Positions 49,254 through 58,146 of a DNA stretch of 64,000 nt are shown piece by piece. Numbering within the stretch: the stretch's first letter is position 1; each line of letters opens with the position of its first letter. The notes below the pieces were generated by a model. The model was not told where the DNA came from. It saw only the letters and a program-made list of their open reading frames with translations, and searched no databases. The DNA lies in contig JAMCYM010000002.1 of the NCBI GenBank assembly GCA_023473665.1, positions 124,001 to 188,000 of the forward strand. Direction: 5' to 3'. A program made the translations under genes and the position numbers. The DNA comes from Candidatus Marsarchaeota archaeon. GTDB taxonomy: Archaea; Micrarchaeota; Micrarchaeia; Micrarchaeales; Micrarchaeaceae.

Positions 49254-50168
49254 TTATAGGGGAGCAGTATCGCTAATTTTTTCCGCCGTGCCTATTGCAA
49301 AGATGCGGGGTGCTGCCTCTCTGGTGATAAGCACTGTATCGTTTTCTGCCACGCTTATGCCCTTCTCAAGCCTCAATGTGATTGTGTTGCTATTGGCTTC
49401 CTCTACGGTTGCGTTCGAGTAAGCGAAGCCCGCAGCTATGGAATACGTCTTGCCCACGGCTATGCTCTCATTAGCTATGCTGCTGGTCCTGATCCTAAGC
49501 CCGAGCCTCTTTGTCTGGATTGTCTGCGTGCTGGAAAGTATGTCTCCCTTCTCCAGCTCATTCTCGTCTATGCCCTTCAGGGCAAGCCCCACTCTTGTCC
49601 CTTTCTCTGCAGCGGGTATGTCCTCATCTTGGCTTTGTATAGATCTCACTGCCACCATCTTGCCCGAGCCGTGGTACAAGGTGTCGTGCACTCTTACAGT
49701 GCCACTTGTAACTATGCCTAGCGCGACTGTGCCGACGCCTTTCACGTTGAAGGCCTTGTCGATGTCGATTCTTGCTGCGCTCGTAGGACTATTGTCAGGC
49801 TGATAAGCGAGCAATGCATCAAGTATCGAGTCCCTGCTTACCACCGTGGCTTCTAGGCTGAGGCCTTCGAGTAGGCTGCTTATATCATTGTCATCGGTGA
49901 GCAGCACCCGCTTATGCAGCAGCGAGCACGCAACGAGCACCTCCCCAAGCAGCTTGTCTACCGAAGCCGTGCTCACTACCACCTGACCTGCGAGCAGGAG
50001 CGACTCGGGCAGGGCGTAGAATTTCTCCTCGATTGAAGTCGGCATGAGCGCCACTACCGTGTCATTGCCGATTTTCCGGTTGTAGAAAGTTATGCTGTTT
50101 TCTGAGCCCCGCTTGCCTATGTGCTCCGCAAGCGCGCTGTCGAACGGCACAGCAACTATTGTGTTCAT
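49254..50168 (-). CDS. EF-Tu/SelB-like protein with a degenerate GTPase domain
   Basis: A 304-residue protein. The C-terminal half reads as EF-Tu domains 2 and 3 (IDKAFNVKGVGTVALGIVTSG, VRVHDTLYH, VGLALKGIDENELEKGDIL), close to SelB/aIF2-gamma-type factors. The N-terminal half has the size of a small G domain but none of GxxxxGK, DxxG or NKxD. It is a pseudo-GTPase relative of elongation factors. Function unknown. It lies 47 bp downstream of the parvulin gene. Confidence 0.72.
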   Translation of the reverse strand: MNTIVAVPFDSALAEHIGKRGSENSITFYNRKIGNDTVVALMPTSIEEKFYALPESLLLAGQVVVSTASVDKLLGEVLVACSLLHKRVLLTDDNDISSLLEGLSLEATVVSRDSILDALLAYQPDNSPTSAARIDIDKAFNVKGVGTVALGIVTSGTVRVHDTLYHGSGKMVAVRSIQSQDEDIPAAEKGTRVGLALKGIDENELEKGDILSSTQTIQTKRLGLRIRTSSIANESIAVGKTYSIAAGFAYSNATVEEANSNTITLRLEKGISVAENDTVLITREAAPRIFAIGTAEKISDTAPL

Positions 50169-50215
50169 GAATAACTACCTCAAGTTTTCAGGGCTCATCT
50201 AGATATGCCTGTGCA

Positions 50216-50491
50216 TCAGTCCAGGCGCTTTATTATATGGTAGCCGAACTGCGTCTTGACTATGCCTGACACCCGGCCCTTCTCCAAGGCGAATGCGGCA
50301 TTCTCGAACTCCTTCACCATAACGCCCCTTCCGAAAGAGCCCAGGTCGCCGCCGCGCTTCCTGCTGCCGTCCATCGAGTACTGCTCAGCGAGCTTCGCGA
50401 AGCTCTCGCCCTTGTTCAGCTTATCGAGCACCTCCTGCGCCGTCGAGAATTTCTCTACAAGTATGTGTGCACACCTTATCCTGTCTGCCAT
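50216..50491 (-). CDS. parvulin-type peptidyl-prolyl isomerase
   Basis: A 91-residue stand-alone parvulin that speeds cis/trans proline isomerisation in the cytoplasm (no signal peptide). RCAHILVEK begins the fold; [21 protein letters not shown] and [14 protein letters not shown] are diagnostic. GGTGGTGA precedes the ATG and a minus-strand TATA (GCTTTATAGA, about 50523-50531) lies upstream. In the 170-bp gap before the radical SAM gene I see promoters only. Confidence 0.93.
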   Translation of the reverse strand: MADRIRCAHILVEKFSTAQEVLDKLNKGESFAKLAEQYSMDGSRKRGGDLGSFGRGVMVKEFENAAFALEKGRVSGIVKTQFGYHIIKRLD

Positions 50492-50661
50492 GCATTCACC
50501 ACCGCTCCAATTGTAAGCTAATCTATAAAGCGTTGCCCTGCGCTATGAAAATACGTAAAATTCTGCTGACGAAAGGCATATATACCTTTAAAGCGTTCAA
50601 AGAAGTTACTGGGGCAAGACATCCTGTCTATGCCCTATGACACAAAAGCACAGGTGCTGCA

Positions 50662-52350
50662 TTGGCGAAATATGTGCTGGTTTCGGACTCGAGCCTCGAG
50701 GCTAACTACAGAAAAGTGCCGCTGCTCGAATTTCTGCCGAGCGCACCGTCTGATTCTGTGCCGAGTCCAATTTACCACTTCTTGAAAGGGCCTTCGTATC
50801 CGCCTCTCCCCAACGGAGAGGCGAGCGTCGCGCCATACTCGGTCAGGAAGATCGAGGCCGCTCTCCTCACGCGCAACAGGCGAGAGGACGTGGTTGTGGC
50901 GCATCATGACCACATCGCGGATTTCATAAAGGACGATACGGAGATAATAGCAGTTTCAACCATGGACCCGCTCGGCCTCGGACCGCTCACCATGTCGTAT
51001 TACATGCTCATGGGCGACAAGAGTGGCGCCTGGGTCAAGCGCGAATGGCTCACCCTCATAGCACAACTCAATGCGCTCAGGAAGAGCAAGAAGGCGAAGC
51101 TGCTTGTCGGGGGGCCTGGGGTATGGGAGTTCACCATCATGCCAGAAGAACTCGACCATGAGGGCATAGACTATGCATTCCAGGGGGAGGCCGATGACGT
51201 CGTCTGCGACCTCTTCGAGCAGCTTGCCACCGGCTCTATAGACCATGCCAAATTTTACGAGGGCTATGCGACTGTGGACGACAACTTCCACAGGACATAT
51301 GTCGACCACAGCAAGTTCATCTCAAGGAGCCGCTCCATCGGCACGTCTTCGCCGCTAGAGAAGGTGCCGCTCATAGTGAGGCCCGCGGTAAAGGGCATGG
51401 TCGAGATAATGCGCGGGTGCGGTATAGGGTGCGACTTCTGTGAGGTCACGCTGAGGCCGCTGCGCTACTATTCAACAGAGAGCATAGTTAAGGAGATACA
51501 GGTCAATGTCAACCAGGGCCATTTCGACAACGCATGGCTGCATACTGATGAAATATTCGGTTTCAGGCACACGCGTCCAACATTCGAGCCGAACGAGGAG
51601 GCGCTCACCGAGCTGTTCACGAGCGTGATGTCCGTGCCAGGGATCAGGAGGGCTAATCCTACGCACGGCCGCATATCGCCGGCAACAGCATACCCTGAGC
51701 TGATAAAGAAGCTGGGCGAAATAATGCATGGCGGCCCGAACAATTGGATAGGCGTGCAGGTCGGAGTGGAAACGGGCAGCGACAGCCTGGCGAAGAGGCA
51801 CATGCCCAACAAGACGCTGCCGCTGCACGTTGGTCCTGACGGTAGCTGGGCAAGGATAGTTCTCGAAGGCACAGCGAACATGACGAAGTACTGGTGGCGC
51901 CCCGCCATAACGGTGCAGACTGGCCAGCGCGATGAGACCGATGACGACAACTGGGATACCGTATCGCTCATAAACCGGATGAGCGGCTCTCACGTGGATG
52001 GGCGGCCGTTGGAATTCACGGTCACGCCCATGCAGAACGTGCCGCTAGGGCTTATAAAGAGTGGCGGCTTCTCGATGAATATGCTGACCGAAGCGCAGCT
52101 CGCTGTGTACTACGCGAGCTACAGGCACCTATACAAGATGGCAGTGAGGGACGCAAGGAAGACAGGTGTCGGCAACCCGCTCGTCAGGCTCGGGATCGCA
52201 AGCATACTGCCATTCGGCGGATGGGCGCTTATGAAGTTCATAGAGCGCCTGGTCAAGAAGAAGGGTCTAGACATAGAAAAGGTAAAGCGCTACGGGATGG
52301 ACGGCATACCCAGCAAGGCCGAGGCCAAGGAAATACTTGCGAAGGCCTGA
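50662..52350 (+). CDS. radical SAM protein with N-terminal B12-binding-like domain
   Basis: A 562-residue radical SAM enzyme. The N-terminal 240 residues have the layout of a cobalamin-binding/DUF512-like domain (IAVSTMDPLGLGP, LLVGGPGVWEF, YAFQGEADDV). The cluster motif CGIGCDFC (Cys253, Cys257, Cys260) follows, then a TIM-barrel body (GVQVGVETGSDS). The start is TTG 50662: AGGTG at 50652-50656 is well placed and no ATG in frame is near. TATA elements at about 50578-50595. Substrate unknown. Confidence 0.8.
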   Translation: MAKYVLVSDSSLEANYRKVPLLEFLPSAPSDSVPSPIYHFLKGPSYPPLPNGEASVAPYSVRKIEAALLTRNRREDVVVAHHDHIADFIKDDTEIIAVSTMDPLGLGPLTMSYYMLMGDKSGAWVKREWLTLIAQLNALRKSKKAKLLVGGPGVWEFTIMPEELDHEGIDYAFQGEADDVVCDLFEQLATGSIDHAKFYEGYATVDDNFHRTYVDHSKFISRSRSIGTSSPLEKVPLIVRPAVKGMVEIMRGCGIGCDFCEVTLRPLRYYSTESIVKEIQVNVNQGHFDNAWLHTDEIFGFRHTRPTFEPNEEALTELFTSVMSVPGIRRANPTHGRISPATAYPELIKKLGEIMHGGPNNWIGVQVGVETGSDSLAKRHMPNKTLPLHVGPDGSWARIVLEGTANMTKYWWRPAITVQTGQRDETDDDNWDTVSLINRMSGSHVDGRPLEFTVTPMQNVPLGLIKSGGFSMNMLTEAQLAVYYASYRHLYKMAVRDARKTGVGNPLVRLGIASILPFGGWALMKFIERLVKKKGLDIEKVKRYGMDGIPSKAEAKEILAKA

Positions 52351-52361
52351 TGACACGCTGC

Positions 52362-53654
52362 TTAGAGGCTCCGCGATTCCTGGCCCTGCCCCCAATGCCT
52401 GTTGTGCCCCCTGCTCCTGTTGAAGCCCTGGTGCCCGCCGTATCTTTGCCTGCCTCTGTCGAAGCCTCCAGAAGGCCTGCGCTCGCGCCCGCTGTAGAAA
52501 CCTGGCCTAGCGTGCCTTATCACCGGTATGTGCTCATACGCCTTGGTGTCGAGGAATATCTTCTCTAGCTTTATGTTTGCGTCGTATTCTATCTCCTTCA
52601 CAAGGCCCAGCTGGTCCCTTGACACTATGGTGAAGGCCCTCCCGTTCTTGCCCATCCTTGCCGATCTGCCCACCCTGTGCACGTACACGTAGGGGCTGTC
52701 TGGTACGTCGAAGTTTATGACATCGGTTATGTCCTTTATGTCGAGGCCCCTCGATGCCACGTTCGTAGCTATGAGGAACCTGCCGCTCTGCTTGAACCTG
52801 CTGAGGGCATGCTCCCTGCTTGCCTGCGTCAGGCCTCCGTGCATGAGCACGGCGTCGAAGCCCTGCTTTCTCAGAAAGTCGTGCACCAAGTCGGCCTCGC
52901 GCTGCGTCTGAAGGAATATTATCGCCTTTGCTGGCTTGTACGACTCTATGTAAGCTAGCAGCATGTGGAACTTCATCACGCCGTACGCCACGCTGTACAT
53001 ATGCTTTATCGTCTTCACCGTTATATCCTCTTCTTCCCCGACAGATATGTAACGCGCATCGTGCATGTGCCTCTTTGATATATCTATTATCTTGTTGGGC
53101 ATGGTGGCAGAGCAGAGCATCGACTGCTTGGCGTCAGGCGTGCGCGCCAGTATGTACTCAACGTCGTCTATGAACCCCATGTCCAGCATTATGTCCGCCT
53201 CGTCGAGCACAAGGAACTTGACTGCGTCGAAGTTCAATGCCCCCCTGTCCATAAGGTCGATCACGCGTCCCGGCGTGCCTACGACTATATCAGCGCCCCT
53301 ATCGAGCCTTTCCATCTGTACGTTTATCGATGCGCCTCCGTAAACCGTCACTACGTTCAGCGAGCGCCCCGCCATCTTTACCGCGGTCTCGGCTGTCTGC
53401 AGCGCCAGCTCCCTGGTTGGCGCAAGTATTAGCACATGTGCCTTGCCGCGCTCTGGCGTACCTGTAAGGTTCTGCAGTATCGGCAGCAGGAACGCGAGGG
53501 TTTTGCCAGTGCCCGTCTTGGCGCGTACTATCACATCCTTGCCGCTCAGCAATGGCGGTATGGCTTCCCTCTGCACGTCTGTCGGTTCAGTTATGTTAAG
53601 GCGCTTCAGCGCATCCGCTAGTTCTTGCTTTACTCCAAGCTCTTCGAAATTCAA
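52362..53654 (-). CDS. DEAD-box RNA helicase with RG-rich tail
   Basis: ATP-dependent RNA helicase. Q-motif region NFEELGV...ITEPTDVQREAIP, motif I AKTGTGKT, PTRELALQ, TPGRVIDL, DEAD within LVLDEADIMLD, SAT, and motifs IV-VI (IIFLQTQREAD, ATNVASRGLDIKD, HRVGRSARMG). The C-terminal tail of about 60 residues is Arg/Gly-rich, for RNA contact. I prefer TTG 53654 (GGTG five bases before it) over TTG 53672, which would add six residues. Likely an RNA chaperone. Confidence 0.95.
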   Translation of the reverse strand: MNFEELGVKQELADALKRLNITEPTDVQREAIPPLLSGKDVIVRAKTGTGKTLAFLLPILQNLTGTPERGKAHVLILAPTRELALQTAETAVKMAGRSLNVVTVYGGASINVQMERLDRGADIVVGTPGRVIDLMDRGALNFDAVKFLVLDEADIMLDMGFIDDVEYILARTPDAKQSMLCSATMPNKIIDISKRHMHDARYISVGEEEDITVKTIKHMYSVAYGVMKFHMLLAYIESYKPAKAIIFLQTQREADLVHDFLRKQGFDAVLMHGGLTQASREHALSRFKQSGRFLIATNVASRGLDIKDITDVINFDVPDSPYVYVHRVGRSARMGKNGRAFTIVSRDQLGLVKEIEYDANIKLEKIFLDTKAYEHIPVIRHARPGFYSGRERRPSGGFDRGRQRYGGHQGFNRSRGHNRHWGQGQESRSL

Positions 53655-53818
53655 GTGAACACCATTCTGCAAGGATTAGCTGTGACTTAATCTTGCTGGT
53701 CTGAAGTACTAAGGCACGTCACATATATAAGCGTTGTTGTATGCCTGTCGCAGTGCAAGCAAGGCCTGCAGCATTTATCTACTGCGTATTACCCTTACAC
53801 TTGTCATCAAAATGGCAC

Positions 53819-54249
53819 ATGGAGTTATTTGAATGTACAAAGTCTGGGATTACGGGAAAGATAAGAGATTATCAGGTCTATATCACCGGATCACGATACA
53901 AGCCTCCGAGCGCAGTCGAAGTGCAATCTTATTTGCTTGAGTTATTTAGGTGGTACAAAAGAGAAAAGAACTCATTGAATCCAATCGAACTAGCGGCTCT
54001 TCTCCATGTAAGGTTTGAGGCTATTCATCCGTTTGGCGATGGGAACGGCAGAATTGGAAGGCTAATTATGAATTTTGTGTTGCACAGTAATGGCTACCCT
54101 ATGCTAAACATACCATATTCTAGTCGGCGGAGTTATTATAACGCGTTAGAAAGAGCAGAGATAAAAAAAATGACTCTATTTTCGTATTGTGGTTCTTCAG
54201 AAAATATCTAAAAGAATACAAAATGTATTTGAGCCAACGTGATAAGTAG
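53819..54249 (+). pseudogene. Fic-domain protein, truncated and frameshifted
   Basis: The AMPylation motif HPFGDGNGRIGRL is intact, preceded by KIRDYQVYITGSRYKPP and LNPIELAALLHVRFEAI as in full Fic proteins. The N-terminal inhibitory/dimer region of about 100 residues is absent. The reading frame breaks near 54160: after NALERA, the -1 frame continues sensibly as DKKNDSIFVLWFFRKYLKEY to a stop at 54249, while the original frame ends at 54211 in unrelated residues. A duplicated GA dinucleotide (GAGAT for GAT) explains it. The region is AT-rich (one line 37% GC). Confidence 0.75.
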
Positions 54250-54298
54250 CCAATCGCGCCTCGTGCGATTGCATCATCTATTTTGTATGGCAGCATAA

Positions 54299-55318
54299 TT
54301 ATTGCGTATCTTTCCTGCTCTGTTTTTCATACACCACAGTTGCGGCATCGATCACTAGCCTTGAGTATTTCGCAATACCTGCAGCATCGAAACCGTGGAA
54401 GTCGCCCTTCAGCTTGAAACCGGAAGCCTGCTGGTGGCCATTGCCACCCAACGCACGGGAAAGCACCGAAGAGTCGATACCGGCATCGCTCCTGACGTGC
54501 GCAACGCCGTCCTTTGTCGTGACGTACACCATTATGTCTGAACCAGTCAGCTCCTTTATCAGAGCGCACGCTTTGTTGCTTTGCAGATTTTCTGAGAAAG
54601 CAATGCCTATCGTGTGCCTGCCGATTTTGTACTGATGTACGCTGCGCCTTATGCCATCGATGTTCTCCGACTCTGACTTCTTGTATTCTGCGTAAAGCCC
54701 ATCGATCGTGGACCCGGTTATCTTTCCTTCAGCAACCACCTCTACGAGCTCGCGCCGCATCGCATTCGTCTTTTTGTCGTCGAAATCGAGGAGCGCTATT
54801 ATCTCGGATATGTGCGTCAGCGCTTCGTCGGTTGCCCGGTCGTCAGCTTTGAGGTTGAAATCTGTGATATGCGCCAGCTCGGCAATCACCCTGCATGTCT
54901 CGTCGCCATTGCATAGATTTTCGTGCACCAGTTCAGCCCCGCACTTTGGATTCTCGCCGCATATAAGTAGGTCTGTGTAGCTCTTGATGGCCTCAACCAC
55001 CTGGCTGAGCCATGGGTGATGGTCAATCCAAATGACTGTGTTGTCGCGCGACCTCAAGCTATCCAGAAGGCCCGGCAGGTTAGGCAGGTAGTCGGCCGAC
55101 GTGTTAAGGTCAGTTATTATCACAGTGCCATTGCTAAAGCCGTCAAGCTTCCTCATCACAGAGGAAAACTCGTTCCAGTTCGGATTGGTGAATACCATGT
55201 AAGCGATGCGCTTGTCGTACCTGCGCAGGAGCTCAGCTGCGCATGCTATGCCATCGAAGTCGCGCCTGTGGCTTACCACTGCAATACGTCCGTTAACTAG
55301 CCGTTCGGCATCAGCCAT
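54299..55318 (-). CDS. DHH-family phosphoesterase
   Basis: A 339-residue manganese phosphoesterase (RecJ/NrnA-like). SHRRDFDGIACAAEL is the first metal motif, VIITDLNTSADY the second, WIDHHPW the DHH signature, and ALGGNGHQQASGFKL the DHHA1 GGGH-like motif. Such archaeal proteins degrade short oligonucleotides or act as RecJ-type exonucleases; which one is not decidable. ATG 55318 is preferred over an in-frame TTG at 55333. Confidence 0.87.
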   Translation of the reverse strand: MADAERLVNGRIAVVSHRRDFDGIACAAELLRRYDKRIAYMVFTNPNWNEFSSVMRKLDGFSNGTVIITDLNTSADYLPNLPGLLDSLRSRDNTVIWIDHHPWLSQVVEAIKSYTDLLICGENPKCGAELVHENLCNGDETCRVIAELAHITDFNLKADDRATDEALTHISEIIALLDFDDKKTNAMRRELVEVVAEGKITGSTIDGLYAEYKKSESENIDGIRRSVHQYKIGRHTIGIAFSENLQSNKACALIKELTGSDIMVYVTTKDGVAHVRSDAGIDSSVLSRALGGNGHQQASGFKLKGDFHGFDAAGIAKYSRLVIDAATVVYEKQSRKDTQ

Positions 55319-55432
55319 CGCACCACAATGCAATTGCCGCGCTACAGTTTAAAGACGTTTGTATGCACGTCAAATCCCGCCTGCAGAAGGGATAAATATG
55401 TTTGATTTCAAGCCTTACTGCGGTGCTGCGGG

Positions 55433-56707
55433 ATGGACAGGGAAGAGATCCTGAAGAAGATATCAGATGCGAGCCACAGCGCGCCCGAGCTGAAGCGCTC
55501 CACCATAGTGTACCAGCACATGCACGATCCTGCGCTGCTGCGCTACTACTACAAGGTTAAGACGCTGCCACTTGTGGAGCGCCTAGACCTGTCCGGGTCT
55601 TCGCCGACCGATATATTCGTGGGCAGGTTCGGCTATCCGAAGGTGTTCATAGGTCCTATGGTGCCTCCGGAGTTCGGCGACACCAGCATACTCAGCACCC
55701 CTGAGCGCTGGCGCTACAAGTCTATAGATGAAATAGTGGACATGCGCTACAGGCTCGTAAGGGGGATGTATGAGACTAATGTTCATAGCATTGAGAAGGG
55801 CAGGATCGAGGAGCAGGTCAGGGATCTCGCGCTGGCAGAGCGCCCTGCCGATTCTGAAATAGAGTTCGCGAAGAAGCCGTTCGTCAAGGTTGAGTTTCGC
55901 GATGAGGTGCAGCCCTTCGGCCCAAGCGCGCAGCTCAAGAGCTTCGAAGTCCACAACGTGCATGCCGACAGGAAAATGGAAAGCAGGTACTCCGACACCG
56001 ATGCCACTGCCACCACTGCGATACTGGAGCTCTACGAGCGCGGAGTGCCCGTGTCGCAGATACAGAAAGGCCTTTCTGCCGGCCTCTTCGGCGTGCAGAA
56101 GAATCGGCGCTTCGTGCCTACCAGGTGGAGCATTACCGCGGTAGACGACACGCTCGGCAAGAATAAGCGCGAACACATCAAGGAATACGACAGCGTCGAC
56201 GCCATATACGCTTTCTACCATGTCTCACTTGACAACCGCTGGCTCATATTCTTCATGCCGGGCAACTGGCAATACGAGTCAATAGAAGCCTGGTGGCCAA
56301 AGACTGTGTGGAACGCCAACGGGATTGACATCTCGATATACGGCTCCTACGAGGGCTATAAGGGCAGGAGTGCCTATGCAGAGATTGGCGGCTGTTACTA
56401 CGCAGCAAGGCTCGCAGTGACCGAGCGCCTGGAGCTGATGAAAAGGCAGGCAATGGTGCTCATATTGCGCGAGGTCCACGACGGCTACATAATGCCTGTC
56501 GGCGTATGGAACGTGAGGGAGCACGTGCGCGAGACCCTCGAGATCGAGCCTGCTGTGATGCACACGCGCGAGGAGATGTTCGCTTACATACGTTCCAAGC
56601 TTTCCATACCAGTGAAGAGCTGGATAGCGAACAGCGTGCTCCTGGACAAGATAACAAGGCAGAGGAGCATGAATGAGTATATAGCTGCAGGTAGCCAAGC
56701 GCCTTAA
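55433..56707 (+). CDS. nreA: NreA-family DNA repair protein
   Basis: A 424-residue archaeal Nre family protein, linked to repair of DNA cross-link damage with PCNA. Diagnostic segments are DIFVGRFGYPKVFIGPMVPP, ATTAILELYERGVPVSQIQ, RRFVPTRWSITAVDD and WWPKTVWNANGIDISIYGSYEGYKG (given here in parts). The protein ends SMNEYIAAGSQAP without the C-terminal PIP-box (QxxLxxF) and starts without an obvious zinc ribbon. A TATA element (GGATAAATATG, about 55388) lies about 40 bases upstream. Confidence 0.9.
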   Translation: MDREEILKKISDASHSAPELKRSTIVYQHMHDPALLRYYYKVKTLPLVERLDLSGSSPTDIFVGRFGYPKVFIGPMVPPEFGDTSILSTPERWRYKSIDEIVDMRYRLVRGMYETNVHSIEKGRIEEQVRDLALAERPADSEIEFAKKPFVKVEFRDEVQPFGPSAQLKSFEVHNVHADRKMESRYSDTDATATTAILELYERGVPVSQIQKGLSAGLFGVQKNRRFVPTRWSITAVDDTLGKNKREHIKEYDSVDAIYAFYHVSLDNRWLIFFMPGNWQYESIEAWWPKTVWNANGIDISIYGSYEGYKGRSAYAEIGGCYYAARLAVTERLELMKRQAMVLILREVHDGYIMPVGVWNVREHVRETLEIEPAVMHTREEMFAYIRSKLSIPVKSWIANSVLLDKITRQRSMNEYIAAGSQAP

Positions 56708-56720
56708 GGATGCTGCTAAG

Positions 56721-56777
56721 GTTTTTATATCTATCATCACTTGTATATAACAATATAGTTATATTGGCGTGATGATA
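56721..56777 (+). promoter_or_regulatory. TATA box and nested palindromic operator of abiE locus 2
   Basis: GTTTTTATATC (56721-56731) is followed by two nested inverted repeats. The outer pair is TATCATCAC (56732-56740) with GTGATGATA (56769-56777), nine perfect pairs. The inner pair is ATATAAC (56745-56751) with GTTATAT (56758-56764), seven perfect pairs around six bases. They cover the expected transcription start (about 56752) and run to the ATG at 56779. Confidence 0.75.
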
Positions 56778-56778
56778 A

Positions 56779-57360
56779 ATGAAGGAGCTCTCGGTGTACA
56801 AGATAAGAGATATGGTGCTGAGCTCTGGCAGAAGCGTATTCTCACCTCAGCAGCTTTCCAACCTTATAAACAGACCAAAACCAGTCTCGACTGTTTATAT
56901 GAGTAGGCTGGTTGCAAAGGGCCTCGCCTCAAAGGTGCTTCGCGGCAGGATAGCATTTGGCAATGACGATTTTGTGATTGCAACGCAGCTTGTCGAGCCC
57001 TCCTACATCTCGTTCGATTCTGCACTTCTTTTCCACGGCATCATAAAACAGGTACCTCGCAATGTCGAATGCGCAACAAGCAGGAACTCCATTACCTACA
57101 AGGAGCTTGGCATAGAATACCACAAGATACCGGAGCGACTGTTCTTCGGCTATGAGCGTCACAGGCGGGGAACTAGCTATGCCTTCGTCGCAACCGCAGA
57201 GAAGGCACTGGTTGATGGCTTATATCTGAACAGATACGACGAGACGCGTTTTGAGGAGCTGGCTGATGGACTGAACTTCGCGGGCATTGCGCGCATGCTG
57301 AAAAGATTTACTGGTAAGGGTTCGGTAAGGATGAAACGGGCGATCAAATCATTGGCATAG
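56779..57360 (+). CDS. AbiEi-like antitoxin/regulator (locus 2)
   Basis: A 193-residue protein with an N-terminal winged helix (SVFSPQQLSNLINRPKPVST, YMSRLVAKGLASKVLRGRI) and an AbiEi-like C-terminal domain (PSYISFDSALLFHGI, FVATAEKALVDGLYLNRY). Probable autorepressor acting on the nested palindromes directly upstream. It differs strongly from the locus 1 antitoxin. It lies between nreA and the DNA-transfer operon. Confidence 0.78.
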   Translation: MKELSVYKIRDMVLSSGRSVFSPQQLSNLINRPKPVSTVYMSRLVAKGLASKVLRGRIAFGNDDFVIATQLVEPSYISFDSALLFHGIIKQVPRNVECATSRNSITYKELGIEYHKIPERLFFGYERHRRGTSYAFVATAEKALVDGLYLNRYDETRFEELADGLNFAGIARMLKRFTGKGSVRMKRAIKSLA

Positions 57361-57374
57361 ACGAGCTCACGGAA

Positions 57375-58097
57375 TTGGCGCACCTCAATAACATGAGGCC
57401 ATGGCAGCAGGAGAAGCACTATGTGCAGGCGCTTACACTAAATGCGCTCTCGGAACTACCACTGGCGTTTAAGGGTGACACATACCTCTGGTTCTTTCAT
57501 GGTCTTAGGCGGTTCTCGGAAGACCTAGACTTCACGGCCACTGGCGCGCTAAATGAGAGCATTCCTGAGTCGACATCCCGGTCCCTCTCTTTTTTTGGCG
57601 TAGAAAACGATATAAAAATGGTTTCAGGAGACAATAAAACGCTTTCGTTTAGGATAGCGGCGCGCGGCCCTCTGAACACCGGGCCAAATGACCTGTGCTT
57701 CGTATACGTCGAAATAAGCAGGCGCGAAGCGCTCATCGAAAAGGGCATTCCATTAAAGCTTGACTACCCTGCCTACCAGTTGCCTGTAAGGCGCCTTATC
57801 GGAATGAGCCTGGACGAAGTTGCTGCAGAGAAGGTGCGTGCCATCCTATCAAGGAATAAGGCCCGCGATATCTACGATCTTCACTACCTTGTGAAGGAAA
57901 AGGGAGTACGGTTCAGCAAGCATATGGTCGATTCAAAGTTGAAATACTACAAGAAGAGTTTTTCCAGTGCATTGTTCTTGGGGGCTGTCGAGGCCAAGCG
58001 CCAGGCATATACGAAGGAACTTAAGGGCATAGTTTTTGATGAGTTGCCTAATTTTGATGCTGTAAAGGAGGCATTGGAGAACTGGACTGCCAAGTGA
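57375..58097 (+). CDS. AbiEii-like nucleotidyltransferase (locus 2), altered glycine motif and unclear start
   Basis: Homolog of AbiEii toxins: RPWQQEKHYVQALTLNAL, RFSEDLDFT (catalytic acids kept), VYVEISRREAL and the terminal NKARDIYDLHYLV are all present. The usual GG(S/T) of the nucleotide loop reads GDT (FKGDTYLWFF). The only in-frame conventional start is TTG 57375, which removes the first helix; the frame is open back to 57318 and homologous-looking sequence (GIDELTELAHL) begins near ATT 57351. The toxin may be weakened or may use a rare start codon. Confidence 0.72.
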   Translation: MAHLNNMRPWQQEKHYVQALTLNALSELPLAFKGDTYLWFFHGLRRFSEDLDFTATGALNESIPESTSRSLSFFGVENDIKMVSGDNKTLSFRIAARGPLNTGPNDLCFVYVEISRREALIEKGIPLKLDYPAYQLPVRRLIGMSLDEVAAEKVRAILSRNKARDIYDLHYLVKEKGVRFSKHMVDSKLKYYKKSFSSALFLGAVEAKRQAYTKELKGIVFDELPNFDAVKEALENWTAK

Positions 58098-58146
58098 TGC
58101 AACGTGTAAACCTATCAAGCGATATGAAGGGTATCGCGGCTTTTGG

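Noticed and set aside
47713-49260. Integration of the AbiE locus 1 at tRNA-Glu with a duplicated tRNA end
   Set aside because: I looked for a second copy of the TTCAAATCCCGAAGGGAGC end downstream and did not see one, and there is no integrase gene.
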